Assembly (NCBI RefSeq): GCF_007097485.1
Contig: NZ_VKDE01000008.1
Location: 1-64,000, forward strand
Source: Carboxylicivirga sp. M1479
GTDB lineage: Bacteria; Bacteroidota; Bacteroidia; Bacteroidales; Marinilabiliaceae
Direction of reading: 5' to 3'
Length of the DNA stretch: 64,000 nucleotides
Below, piece by piece: positions 18,312 to 27,388 of the stretch. The translations under genes and the position numbers were made by a program. Position 1 is the first letter of the stretch. The number at the start of each line of letters is the position of its first letter. The notes under the pieces are model-generated. The model saw nothing but the letters and a program-made list of their open reading frames with translations, was not told where the DNA came from and made no database searches.

Positions 18312-19616
18312 TTATCCCCTTTGTTCATTCAAAAAATTCTCAACCGTTGTGTAACTAACCACGCTATCTTTAAAATGTTTGGTGGCCAGTATTTTTTCAT
18401 CAGCCGAGGCATCCAATGCATTTAGTACATTGCTTAAATGCAGTTTCATATGGCCTTTTTGTATGCCAGTTGTTACCAATGAAGCTACAGCACCAAAGTT
18501 GTTGGCTAATCCTGCTGCTGCGCTAATGGCCATTAATTGTTCGGCAGATGGCTTCTTAAGTATTTGCATGGCCGCTTTTGCAAGAGGATGCGTATTGGTT
18601 AGTCCGCCTACGGTTCCCATCGCCAATGGTACTTTAAGGGTGTATTCAAAATGTGTTTCGCTAAGCTGTATTGTAGTGAGCGAAGAATAGGTTTTGTCTT
18701 TTGATGCATAGGCCTGCGCACCTGCTTCAATGGCTCTGAAATCGTTGCCTGTGGCCAATACAACGGCATCAATGCCATTAAAAATTCCTTTGTTGTGAGT
18801 AACGGCTCTATACGGGTCGTTAATAGCTATGTCAACGGCTGTTTTAAATCGTTGAGCAAACTCTAATGGTGTAAAGTTGCCTGCATAAGGTAAGAGGTTT
18901 TCAATTTCGCATTTTACAGTGCATTCAACCAAACACTCGGGTGTGTAATTGCTCAGTATCGACATGATAACGCTCGCCTCTTCATTGGCTTTAAGCTCCT
19001 TGTGTTGATTGATAAAATTGACCAAATGAGGGGCGATGGCTTCCAGACAAGTGTTGATGAAATTAGCTCCCATTGAATCGGCTGTTCGAAACTGTATCAA
19101 TGCCTGATGGGTGTTTTCCATATTAGGCACCGATTTAAACTCAAGGCCAACAATACCTCCCCCGCGTTGGCGCATCTTAAATGTGATGTCATCCGTTAGC
19201 GAATGAATCAATTCTAGTATCTCATGCTTATAGTTTTCGAGTTGTTGAATTGAGCCCTTCCAATTGAAGAATATTTGACCGTTTTTAAGGGTGTCGATTA
19301 TTTTTGTTTTGAAACCGCCGTTTTTAGCCCAAAAACTTGCTGCTTTTGATGCGGCTGCCACCACCGAACTCTCTTCAATAACCATTGGCACCATGTATAA
19401 CTCATCGTTAATAAGAAAATTGGGCGCAATGCTGAATGGCAAATAATAATTAGAGATGATGTTCTCTGAAATATCGTTAAATAAATGTTGCTTCTCTTTA
19501 TGGAGAAAGTCTTGAAAGGCATTTTCGTACTCGGGAGCCAGGTTTTGTTGCTCTATAAGGACCTTTACTTTTTCCTCACGACTCAGTTTTGAAAATCCTT
19601 TTATGAGTGATTGCAT
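18312..19616 (-). CDS. mvaA: Class II hydroxymethylglutaryl-CoA reductase
   Basis: A 434-aa class II HMG-CoA reductase, the soluble bacterial form without a membrane domain. Signatures are RTADSMGANFINTCLEA (HMG-binding), NKGIFNGIDAVVLATGND (catalytic Lys and Asp), and a Glu in the N-terminal VIEESSVVAAASKAA segment. GTVGGLTNTHPLA is the C-terminal nucleotide-domain loop. It interconverts HMG-CoA and mevalonate. In Pseudomonas mevalonii such enzymes are degradative, but downstream mevalonate kinase and mvaD make a biosynthetic direction likely here. Cofactor preference is not readable with confidence. It lies 6 bp from the IPP isomerase stop. Confidence 0.95.
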   Translation of the reverse strand: MQSLIKGFSKLSREEKVKVLIEQQNLAPEYENAFQDFLHKEKQHLFNDISENIISNYYLPFSIAPNFLINDELYMVPMVIEESSVVAAASKAASFWAKNGGFKTKIIDTLKNGQIFFNWKGSIQQLENYKHEILELIHSLTDDITFKMRQRGGGIVGLEFKSVPNMENTHQALIQFRTADSMGANFINTCLEAIAPHLVNFINQHKELKANEEASVIMSILSNYTPECLVECTVKCEIENLLPYAGNFTPLEFAQRFKTAVDIAINDPYRAVTHNKGIFNGIDAVVLATGNDFRAIEAGAQAYASKDKTYSSLTTIQLSETHFEYTLKVPLAMGTVGGLTNTHPLAKAAMQILKKPSAEQLMAISAAAGLANNFGAVASLVTTGIQKGHMKLHLSNVLNALDASADEKILATKHFKDSVVSYTTVENFLNEQRG

Positions 19617-19622
19617 ATAAGC

Positions 19623-20618
19623 TTATTTTACTTTTAAAAAGTTATTCGCCAAGTGCCAGCCGTCTTTTAAAGTCTCTATATAAATCTGAAGCTTTTCATA
19701 GTCGCCCATAGCATGGCGCAAAAAGGCAGAACCCATACCATAAATAGCTGGTATTTTAGAAATAGACGTTAGGTAGTAACCATCTAGTAAATTGCTGATG
19801 CCACCCGAAATAATCAATTGCTTAACTTTTAATTGCTCTTCAGGTAGTTCGTCAACAAGCTGATTAACCATGCGTGTCATGTCCTCTGCGGTATGTCCAA
19901 CATGTATAAAGGGATTAAAAACTTCAGCAGAGATGGCATTGGAACGGTTAAGCTCTACCAATGAAAAATTAGTGCCTCCCATGGCCGAAAATTCAATGGC
20001 TTCAATGGGTAGCTGCAATAACTGACGCAGGCTATTTTGTCCAAATCCTTGCCCAACCTCTTTCACCACCAGTTTTAGTGAAGTGCGCTCAAGAAAATCT
20101 TGCAATAACTCTATTGCAGGTCTTTTTATGATGTCACCTTCGGGTTGAAAAGCTTCCTGTAAGGGGTTAATGTGTATGATTAAACCATCGGCATCTAACT
20201 TTTCAACCAGCTCACCCAATTTATCGGTTGATTGATCTTCTAGCATGGCTTCCAACTGACAAATGCCTATGTTGGCAAGCAAAGGAGCTTCATCACCCAT
20301 TATGGGGCGCACATTAAAGTCATTGAAATGTTCAGGTGAATCTAATAATATACGACAGGAACCCAATCCCATGCCCAAGCCAAATTCGGCACATGCTTGC
20401 GCCAGATTTTTATTAATGGTGCCCGCTCGCTTGGTGCCGCCAGTCATGCTCGAGACCCACAATGGCATCTGCATTTTTTTACCTAAAAACGTATAGGATT
20501 GCTCTTGTTGCTCATGGGTGCCAAATAAAGGCTCATAATCAAAGCGTTTATCAACATACTTGCCATCTAATTTCGAACTAAAGGCTAAATCAATATGGTC
20601 GCGTTTCCTGTCTTCCAT
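19623..20618 (-). CDS. fni: Type 2 isopentenyl-diphosphate delta-isomerase
   Basis: A 331-aa FMN-dependent enzyme. The start MEDRKRDHIDLAF has the family RKxDH motif. MPLWVSSMTGGTKRAGTINK is the FMN-binding loop, EVGQGFG and EFSAMGGTNFSLVE line the active site, and IISGGISN is the phosphate-binding strand. It converts isopentenyl diphosphate to dimethylallyl diphosphate and needs FMN and NAD(P)H. It sits between the acyl-CoA dehydrogenase (36-bp gap) and HMG-CoA reductase (6-bp gap), joining the isoprenoid and acyl-CoA halves of the run. Confidence 0.94.
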   Translation of the reverse strand: MEDRKRDHIDLAFSSKLDGKYVDKRFDYEPLFGTHEQQEQSYTFLGKKMQMPLWVSSMTGGTKRAGTINKNLAQACAEFGLGMGLGSCRILLDSPEHFNDFNVRPIMGDEAPLLANIGICQLEAMLEDQSTDKLGELVEKLDADGLIIHINPLQEAFQPEGDIIKRPAIELLQDFLERTSLKLVVKEVGQGFGQNSLRQLLQLPIEAIEFSAMGGTNFSLVELNRSNAISAEVFNPFIHVGHTAEDMTRMVNQLVDELPEEQLKVKQLIISGGISNLLDGYYLTSISKIPAIYGMGSAFLRHAMGDYEKLQIYIETLKDGWHLANNFLKVK

Positions 20619-20654
20619 TCCTTTTTGTTTAATAAGGGTAAAAATAAGCTGAAC

Positions 20655-21803
20655 TTATTCTATTCCCAAATGCTTGCTGATAACAATGCGTAAAATTTCA
20701 GAAGTTCCTTCGCCTATCTGCAAAATGCGTTGGTCGCGATAGAAGCGTTCTATAGCTGAGGACTTCAATAAACCTTGACCAGAGAATATTTGCACTGCTT
20801 CATCGGAAATTTCCTTGGCAATATCGCTGCAATATAATTTTGCCATGGCTGCTTCTTTGCCAAATGGTTTGCCTGCATCTTTTAATGCACATGCATTGTA
20901 CAAGGTATTACGAGCTAACTCCAGCTTCAAAGCCATATCAGCCAGCTTAAATGACGTGACTTGGTATTGCGATATCTTCTTTCCAAACTGTTCGCGCTTT
21001 TTGGCATAATCCATGGCCATTTCAAAGGCTCCTTGTGCCAGGCCAAGTCCCATGGCTGCAATTGATAAACGACCAGAATCGAGTGTTTTAAGCATTTGGC
21101 CTAAACCTTTGTCCTTTTTACCTAGCAATTGGTCTTTGGCTACTTTAATATCTTTGAATGTTAATTCTGCTGTATCAGAAGCACGCCACATCATTTTGCC
21201 ATACATGCGTTTTGTTTCAAAGCCTTCACTTTCTCTATCTACCAAAATGGTTGAAAACCGTTTCTTTCCATTCTCCTCATTGCTTACGGCGAGTACTGTT
21301 GTACCTATCATTAATTCGTTGCTACCGTTGGTAATGTACCTTTTGTTACCATTTACTAACCAGTGGTCGCCATTATCCTGGGCAATGCTTTGCACGCCCT
21401 GGGCATCGGAGCCAGCCGTTACCTCGGTTAATCCAAAAGCCCAAAGTGCGTCTCCTGATGTGAGTTGAGGGACGTATTTCTGGCGTTGTGCATCAGTGCC
21501 AAAGTTATAAATCGGAGCGAGGCCAAGACTGTTATGGGCAGCCATGGTAGCGGCCTGTGAGCTGTCTACCCGCGCTAACTCTTCAACTGCAATAATGTAT
21601 GATAAGGTATCCAGACCTTGTCCCCCAAATTCAGTGGGTAGGTCAATACCGTATAAACCTGCTTGTCCCATCTTTTTTGATAATTCTACCGAGAATGTTT
21701 CGTGTTCATCCAATTCGGCAGCAAGTGGTGCTATTTCTTTTTCTGCGAAATCTCTTACTTTTAATCTGAATTGTTCGTGCTTTTCTGTACTAAGTATTGA
21801 CAT
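20655..21803 (-). CDS. Acyl-CoA dehydrogenase (short-chain type active site)
   Basis: A 382-aa FAD-dependent acyl-CoA dehydrogenase of normal length, with the N-terminal helical, middle beta and C-terminal helical domains. AFGLTEVTAGSDAQG is the FAD/substrate strand. The catalytic base is Glu365 in QIGEGTSEI, as in short- and medium-chain dehydrogenases. Isovaleryl-CoA dehydrogenases have Ala there (GAGTSE) and place the base in a DLER segment; here that segment reads LDSGRLSI. So despite its neighbours it does not have the canonical isovaleryl-CoA active site. It may still use a branched short acyl-CoA. A 141-bp gap separates it from the carboxylase genes and could hold a promoter. Confidence 0.93.
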   Translation of the reverse strand: MSILSTEKHEQFRLKVRDFAEKEIAPLAAELDEHETFSVELSKKMGQAGLYGIDLPTEFGGQGLDTLSYIIAVEELARVDSSQAATMAAHNSLGLAPIYNFGTDAQRQKYVPQLTSGDALWAFGLTEVTAGSDAQGVQSIAQDNGDHWLVNGNKRYITNGSNELMIGTTVLAVSNEENGKKRFSTILVDRESEGFETKRMYGKMMWRASDTAELTFKDIKVAKDQLLGKKDKGLGQMLKTLDSGRLSIAAMGLGLAQGAFEMAMDYAKKREQFGKKISQYQVTSFKLADMALKLELARNTLYNACALKDAGKPFGKEAAMAKLYCSDIAKEISDEAVQIFSGQGLLKSSAIERFYRDQRILQIGEGTSEILRIVISKHLGIE

Positions 21804-21944
21804 ATTTTATGGCTTATTTTTATCGTTCTATGGTATTTGTAACTGTGCTTTTTTCTCGTTTGATGATAAAGACTGAGACTCAATGTTTCAAACTAGTCCT
21901 TTTGGTTTTATGCATGTTTGCGCATATTCTGGTTGATCATAATT

Positions 21945-23867
21945 CTATTGGTATTTTAGTAATGTTTGATTGAGTTTTACTTGTTGACCAGCGGCGATGT
22001 ACACCGCTTTAATGGTGCCATCTTTCCATGCTTTAATATGGTTTTCCGTTTTCATGGCTTCCAATACCAGCAGCAAATCGCCTTTTTTAACTTTCTGTCC
22101 ATTTTCAATGTTTACCTTCATTACCTGCGATGGAATTGGAGCCAGGTATTTATTACCGTTGAATGTTGATTCTTTATTTTCGGCAGGTTTGTAAGGGGGC
22201 AACCAGTCATGCACCGTTACAATATTTGAATTATTCTGATGGATGATCTCCACCTTGTCATCTTCCTCAAAGCAGTAAAATTGATGTACTTGTTGCTTGT
22301 AAGTGAATTCAAGTGTATGATTTGACAGGGTAATTCCATTCAAATCATATGTTTGATTTTGTAGAAGAATACTTATTTCTTCTCCATGTTGGCTAACAGA
22401 AGCAGATAGCTCCTTAGCACTTAAGGAAAATCGAAACTGTTGCAATTGTCGCCAAAAACGATTTTGTAATTTTTTATGCCGATAAGCCAGGTAGGCCATT
22501 GCAATAAGACTTGAATGATCGTTGTTGCTTGTGAGTTCATCCAAATTATTCTCACAAAAGCGAGTGTCGACCGCTGCCTTACTAAATGTTTTATGCTTAA
22601 GGATGTTATTGATAAAGCCAGCATTGGTCTTTAATCCTTGGATGATTAATTGATGGTTGGCTTTGAGTGCTTTTTCAACGGCCTTATCTCTGTTTGAGGC
22701 ATGCACAATTATTTTGGCCAACATAGGATCGAACTGAGAATGAATCTCAATAGCCTCCAGAAAACCAATTTCAATACGTGCTTCATTGCTTTTGGGCAAA
22801 AGTAAAGCTTGTATTTTCCCAGGCTTGGGTTGGAAGTTGTTATTGGGATCTTCGGCACAAATACGCAGCTCAATGGCATGGCCAAGGAGCGGAACATCTT
22901 CTTGCTGAAGAGTTAATGGTTTTTGGTTGGCAATGAGGAACTGCCATTTGACCAAGTCAATGCCCGTTACTTCCTCGGTAACACAATGTTCTACTTGAAT
23001 GCGGGTATTCATCTCCAAAAAGTAGTGCTGACCTTTTTCATCCACTAAAAATTCTATGGTGCCAGCACTTTTATAGCCAATTGTTTGGCAAATTTTGAGC
23101 GCATCGGCATATAAACGCTGCTTAATGGCATCTGGTAGGTTATGAGCAGGAGCTTCTTCAATAATCTTCTGAAAACGTCTTTGGATAGAGCATTCACGCT
23201 CATACAAATGAATTGTTTTTCCAGTATGGTCAGCCAATACCTGCACCTCTATGTGCCGTGCTTTTGCTATGTATTGCTCAACATAAAGGCGATCGTCGCC
23301 AAAATAGCGTTGGGCCTGCTTACTAAGAATAGGTAGCTGTAAAACTAAGTCATCTTTGCTGTTGCAAACCTGCATGCCTTTGCCACCGCCTCCCATGGCC
23401 GCCTTAACCAGCACAGGGTAGGACAATGAATCGGCCTCCGATAAAATCGTTTGTAGTTTGCCTTGCCACGATTGGGTAAGTGGGATGCCAGCTTCTCTGG
23501 CAATGGTGCGGGCCACTTGCTTGTCGCCCATTTGTTGCAAATTAATAACAGAGGGGCCGATGAATATGAGTTTATTGGCCAAGCAAGCTTTTGCTAAGAG
23601 GTGGCTTTCCGATAAAAATCCATATCCTGGATGTATGCTATCGGCATCATATTGTTTGGCTAATTCAATAATTAGGGGGATGTTCAAATAGTTATCTTCG
23701 AAAGGACCATCTTTAAAAAAGTGCACTTCATCACTGAGCTGTGCAGGAAGCGTGTCTTTCTCCAATTCAGATAAAAGAACAAGCGTAGACAGTTCGAGTT
23801 CATGAGCTGCTTTTATGATGCGCACGGCAATTTCGCCCCTGTTGGGTATCAATACTTTCCTCATCAT
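21945..23867 (-). CDS. Biotin-dependent acyl-CoA carboxylase alpha subunit (3-methylcrotonyl-CoA type)
   Basis: A 640-aa biotin carboxylase with a fused carrier domain. The start is KVLIPNRGEIAVRI, the ATP-grasp glycine loop is KAAMGGGGKGMQV near residue 155, and the active-site stretch EMNTRIQVEHCVTEEVTG lies near residue 285. The C-terminal BCCP domain carries the biotinyl lysine in LEAMKTENH near residue 605. Length and layout match MccA/LiuD. It carboxylates its own biotin with ATP and bicarbonate and works with the beta subunit at 24659-26260. The hydratase between them points to 3-methylcrotonyl-CoA rather than propionyl-CoA as substrate. Confidence 0.92.
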   Translation of the reverse strand: MMRKVLIPNRGEIAVRIIKAAHELELSTLVLLSELEKDTLPAQLSDEVHFFKDGPFEDNYLNIPLIIELAKQYDADSIHPGYGFLSESHLLAKACLANKLIFIGPSVINLQQMGDKQVARTIAREAGIPLTQSWQGKLQTILSEADSLSYPVLVKAAMGGGGKGMQVCNSKDDLVLQLPILSKQAQRYFGDDRLYVEQYIAKARHIEVQVLADHTGKTIHLYERECSIQRRFQKIIEEAPAHNLPDAIKQRLYADALKICQTIGYKSAGTIEFLVDEKGQHYFLEMNTRIQVEHCVTEEVTGIDLVKWQFLIANQKPLTLQQEDVPLLGHAIELRICAEDPNNNFQPKPGKIQALLLPKSNEARIEIGFLEAIEIHSQFDPMLAKIIVHASNRDKAVEKALKANHQLIIQGLKTNAGFINNILKHKTFSKAAVDTRFCENNLDELTSNNDHSSLIAMAYLAYRHKKLQNRFWRQLQQFRFSLSAKELSASVSQHGEEISILLQNQTYDLNGITLSNHTLEFTYKQQVHQFYCFEEDDKVEIIHQNNSNIVTVHDWLPPYKPAENKESTFNGNKYLAPIPSQVMKVNIENGQKVKKGDLLLVLEAMKTENHIKAWKDGTIKAVYIAAGQQVKLNQTLLKYQ

Positions 23868-23871
23868 TGGC

Positions 23872-24678
23872 TTACTTTATGTACCACTTAGGCTGTCGCT
23901 TCTCAAAAAAGGCCGTGACGCCTTCTTGTCCTTCTTCACTGTTGCGTGCTTCCGCTATTTTGTTGATGCATAGTGTTTCCTGCTCATGAGAATCTAAGTT
24001 CTTGGATAATTGACTGATGAGTTGCTTGGTCGATTCCATAGCCTGTGCACTGTTGTTTTTAAATTGTTGGCATAGCTTGTCAACCCGTGTTTGTATTTCT
24101 TTACTGTGAGCTACCTCGTGTATCAAGCCTATTCTTTTGGCTTTTTTAGCTGTAAATACTTCGGCACTTAGCATTAAGGCCCTCGCCTGTGAATGGCCTA
24201 TTTTTTGAATAACGAAAGGGGCAATGGTTGCTGGTACAAGGCCTAGTTTAACTTCCGAAAAAGCCAATTGAACATCCTTCTCGGCAATCACATAATCGGC
24301 ACATGCCAATAGACCCAAAGCACCGCCCATGGCATATTTTTCTACCCACATAATTAGTGGCTTGGGAAAAGAGTTAAGCTTTGTAAAGAGCTCGTAAAAT
24401 AAGCCAGCATCTGCCTTATTCTCTTCTTCGCTTTGATGAAGTCCATCTTTCATCCATTGCAAATCGGCACCCGAGCAAAATACACCTCCTGCACCTCTCA
24501 TCACCACTACTTTTTGTTTGGGATCTGTAGCAATCGTATCCAAAACATTTATTAGCTTTTTAAGCATGCATTTCGAAAGTGCATTTTTTCGAGTCGTATC
24601 GTTGAGTAGAATGCGACTGATGCCATGTGATTGGTTTAACTGAACCAATAGATTATCGTTACATTCTGAAGATGCCAT
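23872..24678 (-). CDS. Enoyl-CoA hydratase, probable 3-methylglutaconyl-CoA hydratase
   Basis: A 268-aa crotonase-fold protein. The oxyanion-hole strands are [16 protein letters not shown] and [14 protein letters not shown], and the catalytic region is [26 protein letters not shown] and [12 protein letters not shown] match the LiuC/AUH subgroup that hydrates 3-methylglutaconyl-CoA to HMG-CoA. It lies between the two carboxylase subunits: it overlaps the beta-subunit gene by 20 bp, and 4 bp separate its stop from the alpha-subunit gene. This makes translational coupling likely. It is the step that feeds HMG-CoA to the reductase downstream. Confidence 0.9.
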   Translation of the reverse strand: MASSECNDNLLVQLNQSHGISRILLNDTTRKNALSKCMLKKLINVLDTIATDPKQKVVVMRGAGGVFCSGADLQWMKDGLHQSEEENKADAGLFYELFTKLNSFPKPLIMWVEKYAMGGALGLLACADYVIAEKDVQLAFSEVKLGLVPATIAPFVIQKIGHSQARALMLSAEVFTAKKAKRIGLIHEVAHSKEIQTRVDKLCQQFKNNSAQAMESTKQLISQLSKNLDSHEQETLCINKIAEARNSEEGQEGVTAFFEKRQPKWYIK

Positions 24679-26260
24679 ATTTTGTATCGTCTTTTTGTTC
24701 TTTACTAATAATATTTAATACTAATCCTGCTATTTGTCGGCTCGACTCAGGTATGATTATTCCATCGTCCCAAAGGCGACTTGTACTATAATAAGGCGAG
24801 CCCTCTGCTTCGTATTTTTTAATGATAGATGCTTCAATTTGAGCTAAGTCCTGTTCATTTACCTCTTTATTAAGTGCCGTTGCCTGATCACGTTTAATGG
24901 TAGTTAATACTTGTGCGGCCTGCTTGGCGCCCATCACTGAGATGCGCGCATTGGGCCACATGAACAGGAAGCGGGGATCGTAAGCCCGTCCGGCCATGGC
25001 ATAGTTACCTGCCCCATAGGAGCCACCCATTAAAATTGTGAAATACGGTACTTTGGAATTGGCCAATGCATTTACCATTTTGGCCCCGTCTTTAGCAATG
25101 CCCTTGTGTTCGTAGTTTTTACCCACCATAAACCCAGTAATGTTCTGCAGAAATAGCATGGGTATATTGCGCTCGTTGCACAACTGTATAAAGTGCGTGC
25201 CTTTTAGAGCCGATTCAGAAAACAGGATGCCATTGTTAGCCAATATGCCCACTTTTTTGCCTTCTATTTGGGCAAAGGCTGTTACGAGTGTTGTGCCATA
25301 TTCACTTTTAAACTCATGGAACGCACTGTCATCAACCAAACGGGCAATAATTTCATGTACATTCGGAAAGGGTTTGCCTGATTCGGGAATGAGGCCAAGC
25401 AACTCTTTAGTTGCATATTTAGGTGCTTGAAAGTTATTTTCTTGAACGTCATTCTGCTGTGGGAGTGTTTCAATAATGTTTCTGCAAATGTGCAAGGCGT
25501 GCTCATCGTTATCGGCCAGATGATCTGCCACACCCGATATTTGCGTATGAACAGCACCGCCTCCTAATTCTTCAGCACTTACTTCTTCGCCCGTTGCTGC
25601 TTTAACCAATGGGGGACCAGCCAAAAATATAGTGCCCTGCTCTTTAACAATTATTGTTTCGTCACTCATGGCTGGAACGTAAGCTCCACCAGCGGTGCAG
25701 GAGCCCATTACAATGGCTATTTGTGCGATGCCTTGTGCCGACATGCGTGATTGATTAAAGAATATGCGTCCAAAATCATCACGATCGGGAAATACCTCAG
25801 CTTGTTGTGGCAGAAATACACCGCCACTATCCACCATGTATATGCAGGGCAGATTATTTTGCTGTGCTATCTCTTGTGCTCGCAGGTGTTTTTTTATGGT
25901 TTCGCTAATGTACGTGCCTCCTTTAACGGTGGCGTCGTTGGCAATTACCATTACCCTGCGACCGTGTACCATGCCAATGCCGGTAATAATACCTGCTGCC
26001 GGAAAAGCATCATCGTACAGACCGTTAGCAGCCAATGCCGATAATTCTAAAAAGTAGGAATCTTTATCCAGTAAATAGTCGATTCGCTGACGTACTGGTA
26101 ATTTCCCTTTGGCCATGTGTTTCTGCAGCGCTTTATTACCTCCTCCTTGTTGAATGTGTTGTAGCTTTTGAAAGTATTCGTCAGCTAAAGATTGATTCAA
26201 CTGTTGGTTTTTAATAAAGGCTTCAGAATTGGTATTTATGCTTGAATTGTACTTAAACAT
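24659..26260 (-). CDS. Acyl-CoA carboxylase beta subunit (3-methylcrotonyl-CoA type carboxyltransferase)
   Basis: A 533-aa carboxyltransferase with two crotonase-like halves. [21 protein letters not shown] (key part [10 protein letters not shown]) is the usual start, [19 protein letters not shown] the N-half acyl-CoA loop, [15 protein letters not shown] the central loop, and [19 protein letters not shown] the C-half loop. Length and motifs fit MccB/LiuB. It transfers CO2 from biotin on the alpha subunit to 3-methylcrotonyl-CoA, giving 3-methylglutaconyl-CoA. It is the first gene of the nine-gene run. A REP-like repeat lies about 100 bp upstream of its start. Confidence 0.93.
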   Translation of the reverse strand: MFKYNSSINTNSEAFIKNQQLNQSLADEYFQKLQHIQQGGGNKALQKHMAKGKLPVRQRIDYLLDKDSYFLELSALAANGLYDDAFPAAGIITGIGMVHGRRVMVIANDATVKGGTYISETIKKHLRAQEIAQQNNLPCIYMVDSGGVFLPQQAEVFPDRDDFGRIFFNQSRMSAQGIAQIAIVMGSCTAGGAYVPAMSDETIIVKEQGTIFLAGPPLVKAATGEEVSAEELGGGAVHTQISGVADHLADNDEHALHICRNIIETLPQQNDVQENNFQAPKYATKELLGLIPESGKPFPNVHEIIARLVDDSAFHEFKSEYGTTLVTAFAQIEGKKVGILANNGILFSESALKGTHFIQLCNERNIPMLFLQNITGFMVGKNYEHKGIAKDGAKMVNALANSKVPYFTILMGGSYGAGNYAMAGRAYDPRFLFMWPNARISVMGAKQAAQVLTTIKRDQATALNKEVNEQDLAQIEASIIKKYEAEGSPYYSTSRLWDDGIIIPESSRQIAGLVLNIISKEQKDDTKYGIFRM

Positions 26261-26360
26261 CTTTTATTCTCTATTCGCCAATTATAACCTTTTCAAAGGC
26301 TAAATGTTCAGGTGAAAAGTGGGAATAATGCCTATTTAAAAGGAATAATGTGCGTATTAA

Positions 26361-26452
26361 TTTCATCTATTGGGCTATCCGCCCAAACCGGACTTACTTT
26401 TTGTTCTTGATCACAAAAACTAAGGAAAAAAGATCAAGGCTACTTTTTAAAT
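26361..26452 (-). repeat. REP-like dispersed repeat, copy A
   Basis: Read on the minus strand: TTTAAAAAGTAGCCTTGA, a stem CTTGATC/GATCAAG (26406-26412 with 26432-26438), then AAGTCC, then GTTTGGGCGGATAGCCCAAT, itself a hairpin TTGGGC/GCCCAA. Copy B at 40544-40636 shares both ends and keeps the first stem with different paired bases. The copy points toward the beta-carboxylase start at 26260. Confidence 0.75.
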
Positions 26453-26925
26453 AGTTTTCTTATTTATCTCAAACTTAAGTTCGGCCGGATGATTTCCGAA
26501 TCAAGTTCGGAACTTTCCGGTCTCCCTAAAGTTTTCAACAAAACGAAAGCTATTTAAAATAGAGGCCATAAGGTTGGCATATTATTGAATCTTGATTAGA
26601 ATGAGAGATAGTTATACAAACCAAGTGAAGGTTATTATTTTCACGATAATACCCTTGGCTGCTAAGTTTGTTAAACAATTAATAATGTATAAAGCCTTTA
26701 CTTTTATGAGGGGCATTGTGGTGGTGATCTTACTTAACACTTTACCATTGTAGTCTGGTGCTTCATTTTAGAAGCTCTATTTGGTGCTGAAACTGAAGAA
26801 GTAGAGAGGGGAGGATTATAAACAATTGTGTAAATAACAGTGTGCGTAATTTGTCAATCACTACTGAGCTAGGTTGTGGGTATTCGCTGACAGGTAGTTT
26901 ACTGTTGTTTTTTGTTAGCGAAAGA
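26453..26925. other. Gene-free stretch
   Basis: No gene recognised. TTCGG-rich short inverted strings occur around 26476-26521 (AAGTTCGG, CCGGA). A hairpin TTCGCT/AGCGAA (26883-26888 with 26917-26922) precedes the tandem array. Open frames here are short and have no family features. Confidence 0.4.
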
Positions 26926-27145
26926 CTAAAATGTGCCGATATCAAACGATATTTTGGAAAACAACGACTAAAATGCCCGATACTGTTGGTATTTGTCTGT
27001 TTTAGTAGTAAAAAGTGCCGATACCATTTGTATTTATGAGTCTAAGAACCAAAAAGGCTAAATACCATTGATTTTTGTGCTTTTTACTCTTAAGTGAGTC
27101 GATACAGTTTGTATCGAGAGAAAAATAAAAGATTATCGATATTAG
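26926..27145. repeat. Degenerate ~41-bp tandem repeat array, five to six units
   Basis: Units start near 26926, 26968, 27008, 27049 and 27090, with a weaker one near 27125. Each begins TAAAA(n)TGCC and has a small palindromic core such as CGATACnnnnGTAT, with core starts at about 26937, 26978, 27019, 27058, 27100 and 27137. The last full core, CGATAC..GTATCG, is a perfect stem. Units differ at many positions, so it is an old array. It directly abuts the inverted repeat at 27147. Confidence 0.7.
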
Positions 27146-27146
27146 G

Positions 27147-27325
27147 CTTTAACCCGCAATATGCATTAGAAAATCTATTACACATTGAAATTGCTTCAAA
27201 ACAAGTCACACCGTTGTTTCATCTCAACTCACCAGAACGATGCTATGCCTCGTTTCGATAAAACCTTGTTTTATTGCACTTTCAATGTTCATAACGACAT
27301 TCTAATACATAATGCGGGTTTAACG
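27147..27325. repeat. MITE-like imperfect inverted repeat of about 180 bp
   Basis: The left arm (about 27148-27206, starting TTTAACCCGCAATATGCATT) and right arm (about 27264-27324, ending ATGCGGGTTTAACG) pair over some 55-60 bases with mismatches. Shared blocks are AACCCGCA, TATTAGAA or CATTAGAA, ACATTGAAA and AAAACAAG. The intervening 57 bases are not coding. No clear target duplication was seen, so mobility is inference. Confidence 0.65.
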
Positions 27326-27339
27326 TAAAACGAAATAAC

Positions 27340-27364
27340 AAAAAAGCCTGACTACTGCCAGGCT
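27340..27364 (-). terminator. Rho-independent terminator of lolA
   Basis: AAGCCTG, loop, CAGGCTT, followed on the minus strand by TTTTTT. It lies 25 bases beyond the lolA stop. Confidence 0.85.
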
Positions 27365-27388
27365 TCACTATGGTATTGATATTTTCTC

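Noticed and set aside
18312-19616. HMG-CoA reductase working in mevalonate degradation, as in Pseudomonas mevalonii
   Set aside because: Mevalonate kinase, the decarboxylase and IPP isomerase are in the same run and no HMG-CoA lyase is present, so the biosynthetic direction fits better.
22421-22897. Extra minus-strand frames inside the carboxylase alpha gene
   Set aside because: They are out-of-frame shadows of a well-defined enzyme gene.
26926-27145. CRISPR array
   Set aside because: Repeat units are degenerate along their whole length with no exact direct repeat and unique-spacer pattern, and no cas gene is nearby.
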